A DNA stretch of 46,718 nt from CAZKGE01 sp964636405. Its GTDB lineage: Bacteria > Bacillota > Clostridia > Christensenellales > CAG-138. The position numbers were made by a program, and so were the translations under genes. Below, in pieces: positions 14,930 through 24,070 of the stretch. Under the pieces are notes generated by a model that saw nothing but the letters and a program-made list of their open reading frames with translations, had not been told where the DNA came from and searched no databases. Positions within the stretch are counted from its first letter, which is position 1; each line of letters starts with the position of its first letter. The stretch lies in the NCBI GenBank assembly GCA_964636405.1, contig CAZWSI010000017.1, positions 1-46,718 on the forward strand, in the 5' to 3' direction.

Positions 14930-15739
14930 TCAACGCTTTTTGCCAACCTTCTTCTCCTGCGCGTCGAGACGGCGCTCCTCGCGGATGCTCCGCAGATTCA
15001 CAATCAGCAGGAGCGTAACCACCGGCACGAAAATGATGGTGGAGAGGGCGGGATTTACGCCGCGCCGCGCGGAGGCGAAGATATACATGGACAGGTTATC
15101 CACGCCGTTGCCGGCAAAAAAGCTCACCACAAAATCGTCGATGGAGAGCGTAAAGGCCAAAATAAAGCCCGATACGATGCCCGGCATGATATCCGGGACG
15201 ACCACCTTGCGCAGAGCCTGCATGGGCGTCGCGCCCAGATCGAGCGCGGCCTCGTAGAGCATGTCGGAGCTCTGCCGGAGCTTGGGCAGCACAGAAAAGA
15301 TCACGTAAGGCAAATTGAAGGTGATATGCGCGATGAGCAGCCGCGTATACCCGTCGCGCAAGCCGATAAACAGGAACAGCAGCATCAGCGAAATGCCCGT
15401 GACCAGATCGGGATTGACCATGGGGAGCTGCGAGATGTTTTCAATCACCGCGCGCGGCCGCTTCCGCATGGCGTGCAGGCCGATTGCGCCAAAGGTGCCA
15501 AGAACCGTCGCGACGGTCGCGGATATGGCCGCCACCGAAACGGTAACGACCAGCGCGTCCATAATTTCGCTCGTCTGGAAAAGCCGCGCGTACCAATCGA
15601 AGGTAAAGCCCGTCCAGTTGCCCAGCGTCTTGCTGCTGTTGAACGAAAACACGATCAGCAGCAGGATCGGCGCGTAGAGGAACACGAGCATGAGCCCAAG
15701 ATACGCGCCCGAAAAGAAGGAACGAAGCCGTTTTACCAT
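14930..15739 (-). CDS. potC: Spermidine/putrescine ABC permease PotC
   Basis: A 269-residue permease with six membrane helices. The family opening (YLGLMLVFLYAPILLLIVFSFN), the EAA coupling loop (YEAALDLGATPMQALRKVVVPDIMPG) and the segment FTLSIDDFVVSFF are characteristic of PotC. It pairs with PotB to form the polyamine channel driven by PotA. Its ATG overlaps the last seven bases of potB. The last residues are charged (QEKKVGKKR). Confidence 0.93.
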   Translation of the reverse strand: MVKRLRSFFSGAYLGLMLVFLYAPILLLIVFSFNSSKTLGNWTGFTFDWYARLFQTSEIMDALVVTVSVAAISATVATVLGTFGAIGLHAMRKRPRAVIENISQLPMVNPDLVTGISLMLLFLFIGLRDGYTRLLIAHITFNLPYVIFSVLPKLRQSSDMLYEAALDLGATPMQALRKVVVPDIMPGIVSGFILAFTLSIDDFVVSFFAGNGVDNLSMYIFASARRGVNPALSTIIFVPVVTLLLIVNLRSIREERRLDAQEKKVGKKR

Positions 15740-16518
15740 AGCCTGCCGCCTCCCTCCTCCTGCTCCTGCCCGCGCCGCTCGACAAAGCGCATAACGGTCA
15801 TGGAAAAGAGCACGAACACCAGCAGAATGATGGAAAGCGCGCTGCCCATGCCCCAGGCCTGCTCGAGGATGAACTTGGTGTGGATGAGGTCGCCATAGAG
15901 CATGGTCTTGCCGCCGCCAAGAAGCTGGGAGATGGCAAAGGTGGTGGTGGAGGGGATAAACACCATGGTAATCCCCGATATTACGCCCGGAACGGAAAGC
16001 GGCAGCACCACCTTGAGAAAGGTTTTCATCGGGTTTGCGCCCAGATCGCCCGCGGCCTCGACGTAGCTTTTATCCAGCTTCATCAGCACCGTGTAGATGG
16101 GCAGAATCATAAAGGGCAAAAAGTTATACACCATGCCCAGCAGCACCGCGCCCTCGGTAAAGAGAATGTCCGTAAACGCGTTGAGCAGCACCCGCCACGC
16201 ATAGGTGCGCAGCAGGAAATTCATCCACATGGGGACGATAAAGAAGACCGAAAGGAGCGCCGCCGTGGATTTTTTCATACTGGAGAGCAGATAGGCCACC
16301 GGATAGCCCAGCAGCAGGCAGATGACGGTGGTAAAGAACGCCAGCAGGATGGAATACCCCAGCACGGAGAGGTTCTCCACGCGCAGGGCGCTCACGAGAT
16401 TGGCTGCGGTAAAGGCGCCGTCGCTTGTGAAGGCGTAATAGAAAATCAGCAGCATGGGCGCGAGAATAAACACCGCCATCCATGCGGCATAGGGGTATGC
16501 AAACACGCTCCGCTTCAC
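15733..16518 (-). CDS. potB: Spermidine/putrescine ABC permease PotB
   Basis: A 261-residue permease of six helices. It starts MKRSVFAYPYAAWMAVFILAP and carries the coupling loop YVEAAGDLGANPMKTFLKV and the segment GITMVFIPSTTTFAISQLLGG typical of PotB. It ends in a charged tail overlapping potC by seven bases. The start lies 36 bases after potA, with GGAGGCGGG upstream. Confidence 0.93.
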   Translation of the reverse strand: MKRSVFAYPYAAWMAVFILAPMLLIFYYAFTSDGAFTAANLVSALRVENLSVLGYSILLAFFTTVICLLLGYPVAYLLSSMKKSTAALLSVFFIVPMWMNFLLRTYAWRVLLNAFTDILFTEGAVLLGMVYNFLPFMILPIYTVLMKLDKSYVEAAGDLGANPMKTFLKVVLPLSVPGVISGITMVFIPSTTTFAISQLLGGGKTMLYGDLIHTKFILEQAWGMGSALSIILLVFVLFSMTVMRFVERRGQEQEEGGGRLW

Positions 16519-16554
16519 GATCCCGCCTCCTTTACAAAAACGCTGTTTGGCAAG

Positions 16555-17925
<1,371 letters not shown>

Positions 17926-17973
17926 TTGGTCAGCCCCCGTTCTTGGGTAATTGGGTTCCATGCGTAAAGCGAA

Positions 17974-18510
17974 TCAAAACGATGGCGGCGTGCTCACCCA
18001 AAGCACGCGCGCCTCGGTTCTGGATACGTTCGCGAGCCAATGCGCGGCGGTGGGGCGAAAATAGAAGCTGTCGCCCTTTTTCACCCGGTAGCGGCGCTCG
18101 CCAAGCTGCAGCGCGACCGTGCCGGAAAGCACATAGCCGAATTCCTCGCCCTCGTGCGGCGCGTCGGGCTCGCTTGCCGCGCCCGCCGGGAGCGTAACGA
18201 GGATGGGCTCGAGCGCGTTGCGCTGCGCGTCGGTAACCAGCCATCGAACCGTGCGGCCGTCCGCTTCCTCCTTGATAAACATATCCTCCGCGCCGTAGAC
18301 GACCTTTTCGGGCGGCTGCTCGTTAAAGAACGCCCCAATGTCCGTGCCCAACGCCTCGAGGATATCCATGAGGGTCGCGATGGAGGGGGAGGTGATATCG
18401 CGCTCAAGCTGCGAGATAAAGCCCTTGCTCAGCTCGGTGCGCGCGGCAAGCTCCTCCTGCGTCAGACCCCGCCGGCTCCGCAGCCGTTTGATCTTCTCGC
18501 CGATCTCCAA
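17974..18510 (-). CDS. PuuR-like XRE-cupin regulator of the pot operon
   Basis: A 178-residue cytoplasmic regulator. It has an N-terminal Cro/C1 helix-turn-helix (IKRLRSRRGLTQEELAARTE, LSKGFISQLERDITSPS) and a C-terminal cupin barrel (HEGEEFGYVLSGTVAL, then KKGDSFYFRPTAAHW). Proteins with this plan (PuuR and others) bind polyamines or amines and control their transport or breakdown. It is first in the potABCD operon. There is no ATG: a TTG at 18510 with AGAAAGAGG eight bases upstream is preferred over the TTG at 18519 that abuts that site. A consensus promoter and a palindrome at the start point suggest autoregulation. Confidence 0.85.
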   Translation of the reverse strand: MEIGEKIKRLRSRRGLTQEELAARTELSKGFISQLERDITSPSIATLMDILEALGTDIGAFFNEQPPEKVVYGAEDMFIKEEADGRTVRWLVTDAQRNALEPILVTLPAGAASEPDAPHEGEEFGYVLSGTVALQLGERRYRVKKGDSFYFRPTAAHWLANVSRTEARVLWVSTPPSF

Positions 18511-18537
18511 CCCGCTCAACCTCTTTCTAAACTTTTT

Positions 18538-18586
18538 GTTTACGTCAACTAAACCGTATTAAAACAAATATCGCGCAGTTTGTCAA
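18538..18586 (-). promoter_or_regulatory. Promoter and likely operator of the puuR-pot operon
   Basis: On the reverse strand a perfect TTGACA (18586-18581) and TTTAAT (18563-18558) are 17 bases apart. Immediately downstream, over the expected start point, lies the inverted repeat GTTTA-N7-TAAAC (18538-18554). This is the right place for a repressor such as the XRE-cupin protein encoded next. Confidence 0.75.
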
Positions 18587-18602
18587 GCGATTCTTCGCGT
18601 AG

Positions 18603-18629
18603 AAAACGCGCGCCCGAACGGGGCGCGCG
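18603..18629 (-). terminator. Terminator upstream of the puuR-pot promoter
   Basis: CGCGCGCCC (18607-18615) and GGGCGCGCG (18621-18629) form a 9-bp GC stem. On the reverse strand it is followed by TTTT (18606-18603). It ends the pfkA-udk transcript just ahead of the pot promoter. Confidence 0.8.
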
Positions 18630-18664
18630 CTGAAACGATTGATTCAAAGAAGCGGGGCGGGCGG

Positions 18665-19345
18665 TTATTCCTTCCCAAATGACGCTTCGTCCGCAGGCGG
18701 GGTGAACGCCTCCGCGCGCGCCTCGCCCTCAAAGCGCTCCGCGAGAAGCTTTGTGGTAAGATAGGCGGAGATGGCGTCGATGGCCATCCGGTTCTTGCCG
18801 CCGCGCATAACGGCGAAATCCGCTTCGTTGATATAGCCCGCGATATATTTTTCATACATGGGCTTGACCGTATCGAGGTATTGCTCGGAAATGCTGTCGA
18901 TGCTCCGCCCGCGCACCTTCAGATCGCGCTTGATACGGCGCAGCAGGCACACGTCCACGTCCACCTGCAAATAAACCTTGAGGGCCATCATGTCGCACAG
19001 GCGCTTATCGTAAAAAATGTGGATGCCCTCGAGCAGGAGCACCTCGGGCGGCTCGATGCGTCCGTCGCCGTCGGCGCGCAGGTGCTGGGTATAGTCGTAG
19101 CCCTTCGCGGAGACGGATTGGCCGGCCGCGAGCATGCGCACGTCGGAAAGCAGCTCGTCGTGATCGAAGATAGACGGTTCGTCATAGTTCAATCGCACCC
19201 GCTTTTCAAAGGGCAGCTCGGGAAAGCTGCGGTAATAGCAGTCCTGCCCGATGATCGTGCACGAGCACGCCAAGGAATCCTGTATACGCTTGGCCAGCGT
19301 GCTCTTGCCGCTGCCGCTTGCCCCGCACACGCCGACGATGATCAT
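18665..19345 (-). CDS. udk: Uridine kinase-like P-loop kinase
   Basis: A 226-residue cytoplasmic kinase. Walker A is GVCGASGSGKSTLA, followed by IIGQDCYYRSF and NYDEPSIFDHDELL, the uridine-binding stretch of uridine/cytidine kinases. The lid region (RRIKRDLKVRGRSIDSI) and the YLDTVKPMYEKYI segment match the family. It converts uridine or cytidine to UMP or CMP with ATP or GTP. Its ATG overlaps the pfkA stop (ATGA), so the two are translationally coupled, an unusual pairing of glycolysis with nucleoside salvage. Confidence 0.88.
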   Translation of the reverse strand: MIIVGVCGASGSGKSTLAKRIQDSLACSCTIIGQDCYYRSFPELPFEKRVRLNYDEPSIFDHDELLSDVRMLAAGQSVSAKGYDYTQHLRADGDGRIEPPEVLLLEGIHIFYDKRLCDMMALKVYLQVDVDVCLLRRIKRDLKVRGRSIDSISEQYLDTVKPMYEKYIAGYINEADFAVMRGGKNRMAIDAISAYLTTKLLAERFEGEARAEAFTPPADEASFGKE

Positions 19346-20316
19346 ATGGATACCTCGCGCGCTACGCGGTACATATAGGGATCGAGCTCCTTTTTCATGA
19401 CGAGCGCGTCTTCGATGGGGATGGAGCAAATGCGGGAATCGCGGTAGCAGATCACATGGCGGCGGTTCCCGGCGAGGAGCGCCTCCACGGAAAAGTGCCC
19501 CATGCGCGTGGCCATGACGCGGTCGCGCGCGGAGGGACTTCCGCCGCGCTGGATGTGCCCGATGATGGTGATGCGCGTTTCCAGTCCCAGATCCTCGTGG
19601 ATGCGCTGGGCGATTTCAGCCGTGTGCCCCACGCCCTCCGCTACGATGATGAGGTGATGCCGCTTGCCACGGTATTTTCCTTCGCGAATGGGTTCGAACA
19701 CGTCCTGCTCGAGATCGAAGGGACGCTCGGGAATGAGGATGGCCGCCGCGCCCACGGAGAGGCCCACGTATACGGCCAGATGCCCCGCGTTGCGCCCCAT
19801 GACCTCCACCACCGAGGTGCGCTCGTGCGACTGCATGGTGTCGGAGAGCTTGTCGATGGCTTCGATGGCCGTGTTGGCCGCTGTGTCGAAGCCGATGGAA
19901 TAGTGCGTGCAGCCGATATCGTTATCGATGGTGCCCGGGATGCAGCAGGTGCCGATGCCCGCCTCCGCAAGCTTGCCCGCGCCCCGGAAGGTGCCGTCGC
20001 CGCCCACGGCAACGATCGCGTCGAGTCCGAGATAGCGGCAGGTTTGCAGGGCGGCCTGGAAGCCCTCGTCGGTTTTGAAGCGTTCGCTCCGCGCGGTGTA
20101 GAGCATGGTGCCGCCGCGCGAGGTGATGCCGTTGACGGAGCGCGCGTCGAGCTCCACCGCGTCGGAATGGATCAGCCCCTCATAGCCCCGGTGGATGCCA
20201 ACGGGCGTAATGTCGCGCGCCACGCAGGTGCGTACAACGGCGCGGATGACGGCATTCATGCCGGGCGCGTCGCCGCCGCTGGTCAACACGCCGATGCGGC
20301 GAATGGTTTTCTCCAT
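19342..20316 (-). CDS. pfkA: 6-phosphofructokinase
   Basis: A 324-residue glycolytic enzyme that phosphorylates fructose 6-phosphate. Seen are the N-terminal RIGVLTSGGDAPGMNAVIR, the nucleotide motif VAVGGDGTFRGA (ATP-type Gly-Asp-Gly), the catalytic PGTIDNDI with GFDTA, the substrate motif MGRNAGHLA, and HIQRGGSPSARDR. Length is normal for bacterial ATP-PFK. The start follows GAGGTGATC at a good distance. It is the first gene of a two-gene unit with udk. Confidence 0.95.
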   Translation of the reverse strand: MEKTIRRIGVLTSGGDAPGMNAVIRAVVRTCVARDITPVGIHRGYEGLIHSDAVELDARSVNGITSRGGTMLYTARSERFKTDEGFQAALQTCRYLGLDAIVAVGGDGTFRGAGKLAEAGIGTCCIPGTIDNDIGCTHYSIGFDTAANTAIEAIDKLSDTMQSHERTSVVEVMGRNAGHLAVYVGLSVGAAAILIPERPFDLEQDVFEPIREGKYRGKRHHLIIVAEGVGHTAEIAQRIHEDLGLETRITIIGHIQRGGSPSARDRVMATRMGHFSVEALLAGNRRHVICYRDSRICSIPIEDALVMKKELDPYMYRVAREVSI

Positions 20317-20352
20317 ACAAGATCACCTCAGCTCAAAATTTCTACAAATAAT

Positions 20353-20381
20353 ATGATACGTTTTTTCGCGCAAAAAAGCAA
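20353..20381 (-). promoter_or_regulatory. Promoter of pfkA-udk
   Basis: TTGCTT (20381-20376 on the reverse strand) and TATCAT (20358-20353) are separated by 17 bases, giving a short leader that ends at the strong ribosome binding site before 20316. Confidence 0.6.
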
Positions 20382-20459
20382 TTCCTTCCTTGCGGAGGGG
20401 GGGCGGAGGGGAAAGCGGGATATGCGGGAAACCGAGGAAACGGCGCGAAAAGACACAGA

Positions 20460-20477
20460 CCGGCGAACGATCGCCGG
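20460..20477 (-). terminator. Hairpin after the tethered sigma-like gene
   Basis: CCGGCG (20460-20465) and CGCCGG (20472-20477) form a compact stem 40 bases past the stop at 20517 on the reverse strand. The tail is only partly T-rich, so termination here is plausible but not strong. Confidence 0.45.
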
Positions 20478-20516
20478 CCCTGTCGCGCCGCGCTTATATT
20501 GTGCGCGTTTTTTGCG

Positions 20517-21479
20517 CTAAAAAAGCGGAAACAGCGTTTCGTTAAACCATTCGTAGCCCAGATCGTACGAGGGGATCAGCTCGAGCCGCATGAACAGCCC
20601 CAGCAGTACCCAGACCAGCACAAAGAAAAGGAGCGTGTTGAGCACAAGCAGCGTCGTGGAGCGCCTGCGCCGCTTCCCGGTTTTGCCGACATAGGGGCCG
20701 GTGGGCGCTTCCACCTTTTGCTCAATATCGCGCAGCGGCTCGAAGGGCTTGGCAGCGGGCGACTGCGCGTATGGGTTTTCCATTGGCGGCACGACTGGCC
20801 CGCCCGCCGCGTCCGGCGCGCCGTAAGCAAAGGCCGCGTCCTGCTGCCCAAAGGCGCTTTGCTGCCCAAAGGCGCTTTGCTGCCCAAAGGCGCTTTGCTG
20901 CCCAAAGGCGCTCTGCTGCCCAAAGGCGCTCTGCTGCCCAAAGGCGCTTTGCTGCCCAAAGGCGCTTTGCTGCCCAAAGGCGCTCTGCTGCGCCGGGCTG
21001 TATGCCTGTTGATACCCGCTGGGCTGCCGACCGTAAGGGCCGTAGCCCGTCTGGGCCGCCGCCTGGGCATAGCCGCCGGCAGGAGCGGGCCGCGCGCTGA
21101 AGGCCGGATAGGCGTTCGGGTCCGCGCCGTAGGGAGGAAGCTGCCTGGGATCGGCTGCCGGCCGGGGCTGCCGCGCGACGTCCGCCGGGGCGAACACGGG
21201 GTCGGTCACGTTGTTTTTCGTATCCTCGGAGGGCCCGCGCGAAAAGACCAGAAAGGTGGTCGCGTAGAGGTAGGGTTGGCAGTCGGCGGGGCAGGGAGAA
21301 TCAGCAAATTTTCTAAAGGCCTCGTTGAACACGTCCCGCACCAGATTGACAGCGCTGCGAGAATCGTGCGTGAGATCCAGCGCCAGCGCGTATACCTCGT
21401 CGCGATACTGGGTAAAAAACGCGCTCCGCTGCGCACGGTCGCGCAATGCGCAGCCGCCCGCGCCGTTTTGCTGTTCCAA
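20517..21479 (-). CDS. Membrane-tethered sigma-region-2-like protein (paralogue 1)
   Basis: A 320-residue protein of no family I can name. Residues about 10-80 (RAQRSAFFTQYRDEVYALAL, then LVRDVFNEAFRKF) resemble the region 2 helices of ECF sigma factors, but no region 4 follows. A long Pro/Gln/Ala linker contains eight SAFGQQ repeats, then a basic patch (GKTGKRRRRS), one membrane helix (about 275-298) and a short outside tail ending DLGYEWFNETLFPLF. The gene at 38673-39404 has the same plan and the same tail. The start is a TTG at 21479 with GGGGGTG upstream and a good promoter behind it. It is divergent from the triple NodB gene. It might be a membrane-held regulator; activity is unproven. 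Confidence 0.75.
   Translation of the reverse strand: MEQQNGAGGCALRDRAQRSAFFTQYRDEVYALALDLTHDSRSAVNLVRDVFNEAFRKFADSPCPADCQPYLYATTFLVFSRGPSEDTKNNVTDPVFAPADVARQPRPAADPRQLPPYGADPNAYPAFSARPAPAGGYAQAAAQTGYGPYGRQPSGYQQAYSPAQQSAFGQQSAFGQQSAFGQQSAFGQQSAFGQQSAFGQQSAFGQQSAFGQQDAAFAYGAPDAAGGPVVPPMENPYAQSPAAKPFEPLRDIEQKVEAPTGPYVGKTGKRRRRSTTLLVLNTLLFFVLVWVLLGLFMRLELIPSYDLGYEWFNETLFPLF
20841..20984 (-). repeat. Eight 18-bp in-frame tandem repeats (SAFGQQ)
   Basis: Eight near-identical 18-base units, differing only at one T/C position, encode SAFGQQ eight times in the linker of the sigma-like protein. Because the unit is six codons, slippage would change linker length without breaking the frame. Confidence 0.9.
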
Positions 21480-21519
21480 ATTCGCACCCCCAGTCCATAC
21501 GGTTCATTGATACGAATTA

Positions 21520-21548
21520 ATTATAGCGAAGCAAAAACCAAAAGTCCA
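21520..21548 (-). promoter_or_regulatory. Promoter of sigma-like paralogue 1
   Basis: On the reverse strand a perfect TATAAT (21525-21520) lies 17 bases after TGGACT (21548-21543), which keeps four of six consensus -35 bases. The leader to the TTG at 21479 is about 35 bases. Confidence 0.65.
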
Positions 21549-21592
21549 CCGGGAATAGCTGGCGCTTACGCGCGCGATTTGCTATACTGACA

Positions 21593-21598
21593 GTCGTA
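21593..21598 (+). promoter_or_regulatory. Extended -10 of the triple NodB gene
   Basis: TATACT preceded by TTGC forms an extended -10 box. No good -35 is present at 16-18 bases. The start point would be about 35 bases before the ATG at 21638. Confidence 0.45.
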
Positions 21599-21637
21599 TA
21601 GACATTTATACGGAATGATGAAAGGAAGCGTTGAAGG

Positions 21638-23965
21638 ATGGCAAAAAGGCGCGCTGCGGCGGCCCGCACGCCGGGGGAGCAGCTCCGGCTGCTGATTCTG
21701 CTGCTGCTTTGCATTGCGCTTGCCTTCTGCATCCTTATTTTGATAAACCGAGCCGATCCGCGCGAGGAAACGACGCTCTACGACGCGACGGCGGAGGTTT
21801 CGGCGGCGCTGTCCCGGCTCGACGCGGGCGTGGAGATGGCGGAAGCCGTGACGCTTACGGGCAATCAATCCGGCAAGCTCCGGCTTGTGTTTTCGGGCCT
21901 TGCCGACGAGGAGACGATGAGCCGCATTCTCACCGTGCTGTCGGATTCGGGCACACCCGTTTCCTTTTATCTTTCGGGCCTCAACGCGTCGGAAGATCCG
22001 GCGGGCGCGCGGCGCGTGGCTGCTTCGGGCTATCCCGTGTGTTGCAAGGGCCTCACCGGCGCGGCCGGGTTGGAGAGCAGGAGCGCATATGCGCTCACGG
22101 AGGATTTTGCCCGCGCGGCGTTTATCCTGCGGGAGGTTACGGGCCAAACAGCCTCGTCGCTTCTGCTGCCGGGCACAAAAGCAAGCGACTTGGTGCGCCT
22201 TGCGGCGGGGGCGGCGGGCTTTAAGGAGCTCCTTGTGCCGGAGGCGTACCTGACCTATCAGAGCTATGGCGAGGAAGCGCAAATTCTGACCCTCATCGAT
22301 AAGCTGCCCGCGGGCGGCACGCTGTGCGTGGAGCTCGACGGCGCAAGCTGGACAGCCGACGCGGGCGAAACGGAGGCCTCCTCCGGCGCACGGCTTGTTT
22401 CCCAGGTGGAATGGCTCCTCGCGGGCCTTGCCAACACCCGCTTTTCTCCCGATACCGAGCGTTTGCGCAAGCAGAACGCCGGCGCGCGCGCGCAGGAGCT
22501 GATGACGGTATATACCACCAAGCCCGCAGCGGCGTTCCTCTTTGCGGGCCTTGGAAACGAGCGGGAGCTTGCCGCCGTGCTAAAGACGCTTGCGGAGCTG
22601 CAAGCAAGGGCCACGTTCTTTGTCACCCTTGCGGAAACGGAGCGCTGCGCCGGGGCGATTCGCTCCATCGTCGCCGCCGGGCACGAGCTGGGCGTTGCTG
22701 TGGAGGCCGGGGCGGAAAAAAATTATTACGATTTTTGCTCCGAAATTCTTCTCTGCCGTGAAACGCTCAAGACCGTATATGGCGCGGAGAGCACGAAGCT
22801 TGTCAAGCAGCCGCGCAGCGAGGTGAGCGATGCGCTGCTTGAGGCGGTTTCCGCCACGGGCTCGGTGCTGCTTTCGCACGAAACGGGCGTGGTGCGCTCA
22901 GCCGACCGCGCCAAGACGGACGCGGCGGCCATTATCGGGGAGCTGTTCGGAACCCGCACGCGCTGCCTGCGCCGGGGGCATCTGGTGTACTTCGCGATGG
23001 ATTTTTATACGGCGAGCGACACGCTGCTTTCGGAGCTTGTCGCCAATATCGGCACGGAGCGCAACGTGTACGCCCTCTGCGGCGCGTCGGAGCTGCTGGC
23101 CGATACCGGCCGGCTTTACGAATATCCGCTGCCGGTGGAGAAGATTGCCGCCGACGTGCGGGATAAGATCTACCCCGGCCAGCTTGCGGGCGACGCGTGG
23201 GCGCGCATCGGCACGCATTATATCGGCTCGCCCTTTGTGGACAGCAAGGACTACCTGCCGGATTTTTCCGCCGAGCAGATTCGTCAAATCGACAAAACGG
23301 GGCTTGTAAAGAATGCCGACAACGCCGCGTTTCTCACCTTTGACGATTGGGGCTCCGACGATACCATTACCAGACTCCTGAACGTATTGGAAAAGCACGG
23401 CGTGAAGGCAACCTTTTTTGTGCGCACCAACCATGTCTCCAGCAATCCCAACCTCCTGCGGGCCATCGCGGAGGCGGGCCACGACATCGCGAGCCACACC
23501 AACGAGCATTATCGCCTTGCCGACGATACGGGCGTGGAGGGCGTATACCGCGCGCTGACGGGCGAGGAGGTCGCGACGCTGTCGGCGGACCTCATAGCTT
23601 CCTATCAAACGCTGCAAAGCGTGGTGGGCGATGTGCGGCTGGAAAACGGAAAGCCCGCGCTGACCACGCTGTTTCGGCCCCCAACGCTCGCCGTAAGCCT
23701 GAACGGGCTGCGCGCGGTGTTTGACTGCGGCTTTTCCTATGTGGTCAGCGGCAGCTTTTCCACGGGCGATTATGAGGCCAAGAATATCGACGCCCTGTAC
23801 CGCTCCATGCGCGCAAAGCTTGTCAACGGCGCGGTGCTGGTGATGCACTTTTCCGACAACAGCGCATATACGGCCGACGCGGTCGATCTGCTGCTGACCG
23901 AAAACGAGGCGCGGCCGGAGGAAAAACGCTTCCACTTTGCGCGCTTGAGCGACTATCTGGACTAA
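21638..23965 (+). CDS. Membrane-anchored protein with three NodB-like domains
   Basis: A 775-residue polysaccharide deacetylase-family protein. One N-terminal helix (about 18-38) anchors it outside. Three NodB-like barrels follow: about 85-265 (LRLVFSGLADEETMSRIL) and about 300-480 (AAFLFAGLGNERELAAVL), both without metal ligands, and about 560-775, which keeps motif 1 (FLTFDDWGSDD, 564 on), motif 2 (SHTNEHY, 619 on) and RPPT (680). The third domain should remove acetyl groups from peptidoglycan or another glycan. The first two probably bind carbohydrate or are structural. A Trp is inserted in the usual TFDDG. It is followed by spoVAD, so a sporulation cortex role is possible but not shown. 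Confidence 0.85.
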   Translation: MAKRRAAAARTPGEQLRLLILLLLCIALAFCILILINRADPREETTLYDATAEVSAALSRLDAGVEMAEAVTLTGNQSGKLRLVFSGLADEETMSRILTVLSDSGTPVSFYLSGLNASEDPAGARRVAASGYPVCCKGLTGAAGLESRSAYALTEDFARAAFILREVTGQTASSLLLPGTKASDLVRLAAGAAGFKELLVPEAYLTYQSYGEEAQILTLIDKLPAGGTLCVELDGASWTADAGETEASSGARLVSQVEWLLAGLANTRFSPDTERLRKQNAGARAQELMTVYTTKPAAAFLFAGLGNERELAAVLKTLAELQARATFFVTLAETERCAGAIRSIVAAGHELGVAVEAGAEKNYYDFCSEILLCRETLKTVYGAESTKLVKQPRSEVSDALLEAVSATGSVLLSHETGVVRSADRAKTDAAAIIGELFGTRTRCLRRGHLVYFAMDFYTASDTLLSELVANIGTERNVYALCGASELLADTGRLYEYPLPVEKIAADVRDKIYPGQLAGDAWARIGTHYIGSPFVDSKDYLPDFSAEQIRQIDKTGLVKNADNAAFLTFDDWGSDDTITRLLNVLEKHGVKATFFVRTNHVSSNPNLLRAIAEAGHDIASHTNEHYRLADDTGVEGVYRALTGEEVATLSADLIASYQTLQSVVGDVRLENGKPALTTLFRPPTLAVSLNGLRAVFDCGFSYVVSGSFSTGDYEAKNIDALYRSMRAKLVNGAVLVMHFSDNSAYTADAVDLLLTENEARPEEKRFHFARLSDYLD

Positions 23966-24007
23966 AAGGTAAACGGCATAGCTTTTAACCGTCCGACAGC
24001 GAATTCT

Positions 24008-24038
24008 TGCAAGAAATTCCGCCATTCGCAGCATACTA
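24008..24038 (+). promoter_or_regulatory. Candidate sigma-G/F promoter of spoVAD-spoVAE
   Basis: CATACTA (24032-24038) equals the -10 preferred by forespore sigma factors F and G, and a TGCAAG (24008-24013) stands 18 bases before it as a rough -35. spoVA genes are forespore-expressed in Bacillus. A near-palindrome centred on CTTGCAAG overlaps the -35. Confidence 0.5.
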
Positions 24039-24070
24039 CCGGGAGAAAGAAAACGGGAGGATGAGGCGAT

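Noticed and set aside
20841..20984. CRISPR-like array of short repeats
   Set aside because: The units are contiguous without spacers, are a multiple of three bases and encode SAFGQQ within a gene.
20499..21590. Forward-strand ORF of 363 codons with Lys-Gly-Ala-Leu-Leu-Pro repeats
   Set aside because: It is the antisense shadow of the sigma-like gene and its repeat; it has no ribosome binding site and crosses that gene's promoter.
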